A DNA stretch of 64,000 bases from Dehalococcoidia bacterium. GTDB taxonomy: Bacteria > Chloroflexota > Dehalococcoidia > Tepidiformales > Tepidiformaceae. Below the pieces are notes generated by a model, which worked only from the letters and a program-made list of their open reading frames with translations, did no database searches and was not told the DNA's origin. How positions within the stretch are numbered: the stretch's first letter is position 1; the number at the start of each line of letters is the position of its first letter. Below, piece after piece: positions 61,393-64,000 of the stretch. The position numbers and the translations under genes were made by a program. Location: NCBI GenBank assembly GCA_009839725.1, contig VXPF01000117.1, positions 62,001 to 126,000 on the forward strand. Reading direction: 5' to 3'.

Positions 61393-61656
61393 GTGCATCC
61401 CTACGTCGCCCAGTTCACGATGACGTTCCTGACGATCCTGACGTGGTCGATCGTGGCGCGCGCGCTGCTCAGCTTCCTGCCGATCGACCAGGGGAGCACC
61501 ATCTACCAGGTGCTGTTCCGGATCACGGAGCCGGTCATCGACCCAATCAGGCGGGTGCTGCCGAGCACGGGGATGCTGGACCTGAGCCCACTCGCGGCGA
61601 TCCTCCTGCTGATCATGCTGCAGCAGGTGGTCCACCAGCTCTCGGAGATCAACTGA
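61393..61656 (+). CDS. YggT family membrane protein
   Basis: 87 residues from GTG 61393. Two hydrophobic regions, FTMTFLTILTWSIVARALLSFLP and PLAAILLLIMLQQVVHQL, flank the conserved ITEPVIDPIRRVLPSTGMLDLSP loop typical of YggT. Family members affect cell division, FtsZ placement or osmotic/potassium behaviour. It converges on rplT, leaving ten bases between stops. Confidence 0.92.
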   Translation: MHPYVAQFTMTFLTILTWSIVARALLSFLPIDQGSTIYQVLFRITEPVIDPIRRVLPSTGMLDLSPLAAILLLIMLQQVVHQLSEIN

Positions 61657-61666
61657 GGGAACGGGG

Positions 61667-62020
61667 TCAGGCGGCTTCCTTGGCGCGCTCGGCGACGCGG
61701 GCGAACGCGTCCGGCCGCGTGACGGCGAGGTGCGCGAGCATCTTGCGGTCGAGTTCGATGCCGGCCTTCTTCAGCCCGCTGATGAGGCGCGAGTAGCTGA
61801 TGCCCTCACGGCGGGCGGCAGCGTTGATGCGGATGATCCAGAGGCGGCGGAAGTCGCCCTTGCGGGCGCGGCGGTCCTCGTAGCTGTAGCGGAGGGCGTG
61901 CATGACGCTCTCGTTGGCGCGCCGGAAGACGCGGTGGCGCTGGCCGTGGTGGCCCTTCGCCAGGGACAGGATCTTCTTGTGGCGGCGGTGCGAGGTGACA
62001 CCCCGCTTCACTCGACTCAT
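61667..62020 (-). CDS. rplT: 50S ribosomal protein L20
   Basis: 117 residues, [26 protein letters not shown] with the long N-terminal basic helix and [31 protein letters not shown]. Standard length. Third gene of the infC-rpmI-rplT operon, 45 bases after rpmI. In several bacteria L20 or IF3 represses this operon; no such site was searched. Confidence 0.98.
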   Translation of the reverse strand: MSRVKRGVTSHRRHKKILSLAKGHHGQRHRVFRRANESVMHALRYSYEDRRARKGDFRRLWIIRINAAARREGISYSRLISGLKKAGIELDRKMLAHLAVTRPDAFARVAERAKEAA

Positions 62021-62065
62021 GGGATGGGCTCCTTCGTGAACCCGGCGCGGAGCCGGGTGAGCGGG

Positions 62066-62260
62066 CTAGTTGCTGAGCATCTCCCGGATTGTCCGGGACT
62101 GCGACACGGAGACGGGAACGGTGCGGCCGTACTTGACGCGGACCGGCTTGCGCTTCTTTCGCCGAAACTTGTTACGGCTTCCGTACATCCGCATGATCTT
62201 GCCGCCGCCGGTTACGCGAAAGCGCGAGGCGGCGCCCTTGTGGGTCTTGAGCTTTGGCAC
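62066..62260 (-). CDS. rpmI: 50S ribosomal protein L35
   Basis: 64 residues, MPKLKTHKGAASRFRVTGGGKIMRMYG, ending RTIREMLSN. Basic and of normal length. Lies three bases after the infC stop. Confidence 0.98.
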   Translation of the reverse strand: MPKLKTHKGAASRFRVTGGGKIMRMYGSRNKFRRKKRKPVRVKYGRTVPVSVSQSRTIREMLSN

Positions 62261-62263
62261 TGG

Positions 62264-62935
62264 CTAGTCCCCGGACGCGGCCGCGGTGACCGGTTCTCCG
62301 CTCTCGCTCTCGGCCTCTTCCTCCGGCTGGGCGGCGCCGTTCTGGGCTTCCGCCTCGAGCTGGGCGGCGCGGTCCCGCGCCGCGATCCCGCGCTTGTCGG
62401 GAATCAGGATCATCGACATGTGCCGGCCTTCGAGCGCTGCGTCCTTCTCCTTCGTCGCTACATCTTCAAGGTTCCCGAAGATACGATCGAGGAGGTTCTT
62501 GCCGATCTGCGGGTGGGTGATCTCGCGCCCGCGGAACATCACGGTGACCTTCACCTTGTCGCCCTGGCGCAGGAGCTTCTCGACGGTGCGCGTCTTGAAG
62601 TCGATGTCATGGACGTCGATCTTCGGCTTCATGCGCACTTCGCGGAGGCGCGTCTTGGCCTGGTGCTTGCGCGCTTCGCTCTCCTTCTTCGACTGCTCGT
62701 ACTTGAAGCGGCCGAAGTCCATGAGGCGGGCAACGGGCGGGGTGGCCTGGCCGGAGACCTCGACGAGGTCGACGTCGCGCTCGCGAGCCATGGCGATTGC
62801 GTCTGCGGTTGGGAGCACGCCCACCTGCTGACCCTCTTCGTCGATAACCCGCACTTCGGGAACGCGAATGCGCTCGTTAATGCGCGGCTGCGGCGGCGGT
62901 GGCTTGGGCGGAACCTTCGAGCGTCGTTTTCTCAA
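62264..62935 (-). CDS. infC: translation initiation factor IF-3
   Basis: Keeps ribosomal subunits apart and checks initiator tRNA. Core residues RINERIRVPEVRVIDEEGQQVGVL, MDFGRFKYEQSKKESEARKHQ and KVTVMFRGREITHPQIGKNLL are diagnostic. The tail (AEAQNGAAQPEEEAESESGE) is a long acidic extension. I suggest TTG 62935, preceded by GGGGAG, which gives 223 residues; the ATG at 62977 in the track would add 14 poorly conserved residues. infC often uses unusual starts, so this is open. Confidence 0.93.
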   Translation of the reverse strand: MRKRRSKVPPKPPPPQPRINERIRVPEVRVIDEEGQQVGVLPTADAIAMARERDVDLVEVSGQATPPVARLMDFGRFKYEQSKKESEARKHQAKTRLREVRMKPKIDVHDIDFKTRTVEKLLRQGDKVKVTVMFRGREITHPQIGKNLLDRIFGNLEDVATKEKDAALEGRHMSMILIPDKRGIAARDRAAQLEAEAQNGAAQPEEEAESESGEPVTAAASGD

Positions 62936-63022
62936 GCTGCTCCCCGTTGAACGTGCGGAGGATGATAGCACCCCCATTTACGCCCTGTATATCGGAAGGG
63001 CTTCGCGCTCTACCATGCCTTT

Positions 63023-63901
63023 ATGGCGAGCGTGCGACGAGCGGTCATCCTCGCGGCCGGGCTCGGCACCCGCATGCTGCCGGCCACCAAGTCCGTCGCC
63101 AAAGAGATGCTGCCGATCGTCGACCGGCCCATCATCCAGTACGCGGTCGAGGAAGCGGCGGCGGCGGGGATCGAGGAGATCGTGATGGTGCTCGCGCCCG
63201 ACCGGGGCGCCATCCGCGAGCACTTCGGCGGGGGTTCGCGCACCGAGGCGATCGCTCGGGCACGCGGGAACGCGGCCCTGATCGAGCGCGTGGTCGCGCC
63301 CGAGCGCCTGGCCAGGTTCACGTTCGTGGAGCAGCGGGAGCCGCTGGGCACCGGACACGCCGTCCAGCAGGCACGGCCCTACCTGGAAGGCGAACCCTTC
63401 GCCCTCCTGTTCCCGGACGACATCATCCTCGGGGCCCCGCCCTGCACGGCGCAGCTCATCGCCACATACGAGGGCTGCGGCGCGGCTGCGGTCGTCGCGG
63501 TCCAGCAGGTAGCGGCGGAGCAGATCCCGCAGTACGGCATCGTGGACCCGGAGGGCCCGGGGAACCCCACCCGCCTTCGCGGCATCGTGGAGAAGCCGGC
63601 GGCGGACGAGGCGCCCTCCGACCTCGGGGTGGTCGGACGCTACGTGCTCGGCCCTTCCATCTTCGACCAGATCGAGAAGCTCGAGCCCGGCGCGGGCGGC
63701 GAACTCCAGCTGACCGACGCCATCGCCGGACAGATCGCGTCGGGCGAGGCGGTCTACGCCTGCCGCTTCGAAGGCCGGCGCTACGATGCGGGACGGCCGG
63801 CGGGGGCAATCGCCGCCGCGGTCGCGGCCGCGTTCGATCGGGAGGAGATCCGCACGGACCTCCTCGCCCACCTCACCACCCTCATGCCAAGGGAGCAGTA
63901 G
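63023..63901 (+). CDS. galU: UTP-glucose-1-phosphate uridylyltransferase
   Basis: Makes UDP-glucose for cell-surface polysaccharide. 292 residues: VRRAVILAAGLGTRMLPATKSVAKEMLPIVDRPIIQYAVEEA (nucleotide-binding loop), EQREPLGTGHAVQQA, ALLFPDDIILG (metal-binding Asp), GVVEKP-like GIVEKPAADEAPS and GELQLTDAI. Divergent from infC. An unidentified gene starts two bases after its stop. Confidence 0.96.
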   Translation: MASVRRAVILAAGLGTRMLPATKSVAKEMLPIVDRPIIQYAVEEAAAAGIEEIVMVLAPDRGAIREHFGGGSRTEAIARARGNAALIERVVAPERLARFTFVEQREPLGTGHAVQQARPYLEGEPFALLFPDDIILGAPPCTAQLIATYEGCGAAAVVAVQQVAAEQIPQYGIVDPEGPGNPTRLRGIVEKPAADEAPSDLGVVGRYVLGPSIFDQIEKLEPGAGGELQLTDAIAGQIASGEAVYACRFEGRRYDAGRPAGAIAAAVAAAFDREEIRTDLLAHLTTLMPREQ

Positions 63902-63903
63902 CC

Positions 63904-64000
63904 ATGCGCATCCTGACAATCGGGTATTCCTTGCCGAACCAGGTCGTGGATAACCACACGGTCCTCAACGCCCCCAGCCTCACGGACTACGACGCGGCGT
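63904..64000 (+). CDS. start of an unidentified gene, cut by window edge
   Basis: ATG two bases after galU opens MRILTIGYSLPNQVVDNHTV, 32 codons to the edge. The sequence M-R-I-L-x-I-G-Y-S-L-P-N at this point suggests the first beta-alpha unit of a Rossmann-like fold, possibly a glycosyltransferase given the galU link, but this is too short to classify. Confidence 0.6.
   Translation, partial: MRILTIGYSLPNQVVDNHTVLNAPSLTDYDAA

Overview
The window is 64 kb of GC-rich, gene-dense chromosome from a free-living bacterium. It carries no rRNA operon, phage, insertion sequence or CRISPR array. The gene mix points to Chloroflexota, possibly a Dehalococcoidia-like lineage: a GuaB3-type IMP dehydrogenase, an archaeal-type MetRS, an actinobacterial-style sdhCAB with a five-helix anchor, a LexA box of the CGAAC-N4-GTTCG type, a c-di-AMP riboswitch, family III CoA-transferase, P450 and luciferase-like genes, and many GTG starts. 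That assignment is inference from content, not from a phylogeny.

Layout. 0-5 kb: a truncated zinc-ribbon ORF, then (minus strand) the tmRNA, smpB and a PDZ/S41 protease, a secretion-independent beta-propeller gene and a vapBC pair. 5-10 kb (plus): an OmpR/histidine-kinase pair, then dxs and a prenyl synthase (isoprenoid precursors). 10-20 kb: gltD-gltB on the minus strand, a PLP aminotransferase and ilvD on the plus strand (nitrogen and branched-chain amino acid metabolism), followed by two tiny tandem paralogous genes absent from the ORF track and tRNA-Asp. 20-25.6 kb: a ThuA-like protein with a zinc-ribbon partner, a YifB/ComM ATPase, a small membrane-protein gene under a textbook SOS promoter, and Rel.

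25.6-40 kb is a translation, repair and housekeeping block: hisS, prfA, prmC and a HAD phosphatase (overlapping frames), guaB3, rsmI, metG-tatD-polyprenyl synthase (overlapping frames), an FmdB protein, and dnaX-ybaB-recR-recO in the common bacterial order. At 40 kb a c-di-AMP (ydaO-type) riboswitch precedes a 62-residue orphan gene. 40-48 kb is accessory metabolism: cupin, sugar isomerase-like and methyltransferase genes, an aquaporin, a CoA-transferase, a 2-haloacid dehalogenase-like HAD, an LLM flavin enzyme coupled to an acetoacetate-decarboxylase-fold protein, and a beta-repeat secreted protein split by a probable frameshift. 48.9-52.3 kb is sdhCAB.

52.4-64 kb: a VOC protein coupled to a P450, an NCS2-type permease with a cytosolic extension, parDE, miaB, tRNA-Ser, an NrtR-like Nudix regulator, two adjacent double-GNAT genes (four homologous domains), YggT, the infC-rpmI-rplT operon, galU and the start of an unidentified gene. 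The most interesting items are the SOS-controlled small membrane protein (23.1 kb), the riboswitch with its orphan gene (40.0-40.4 kb) and the tandem micro-genes (19.6-20.0 kb).
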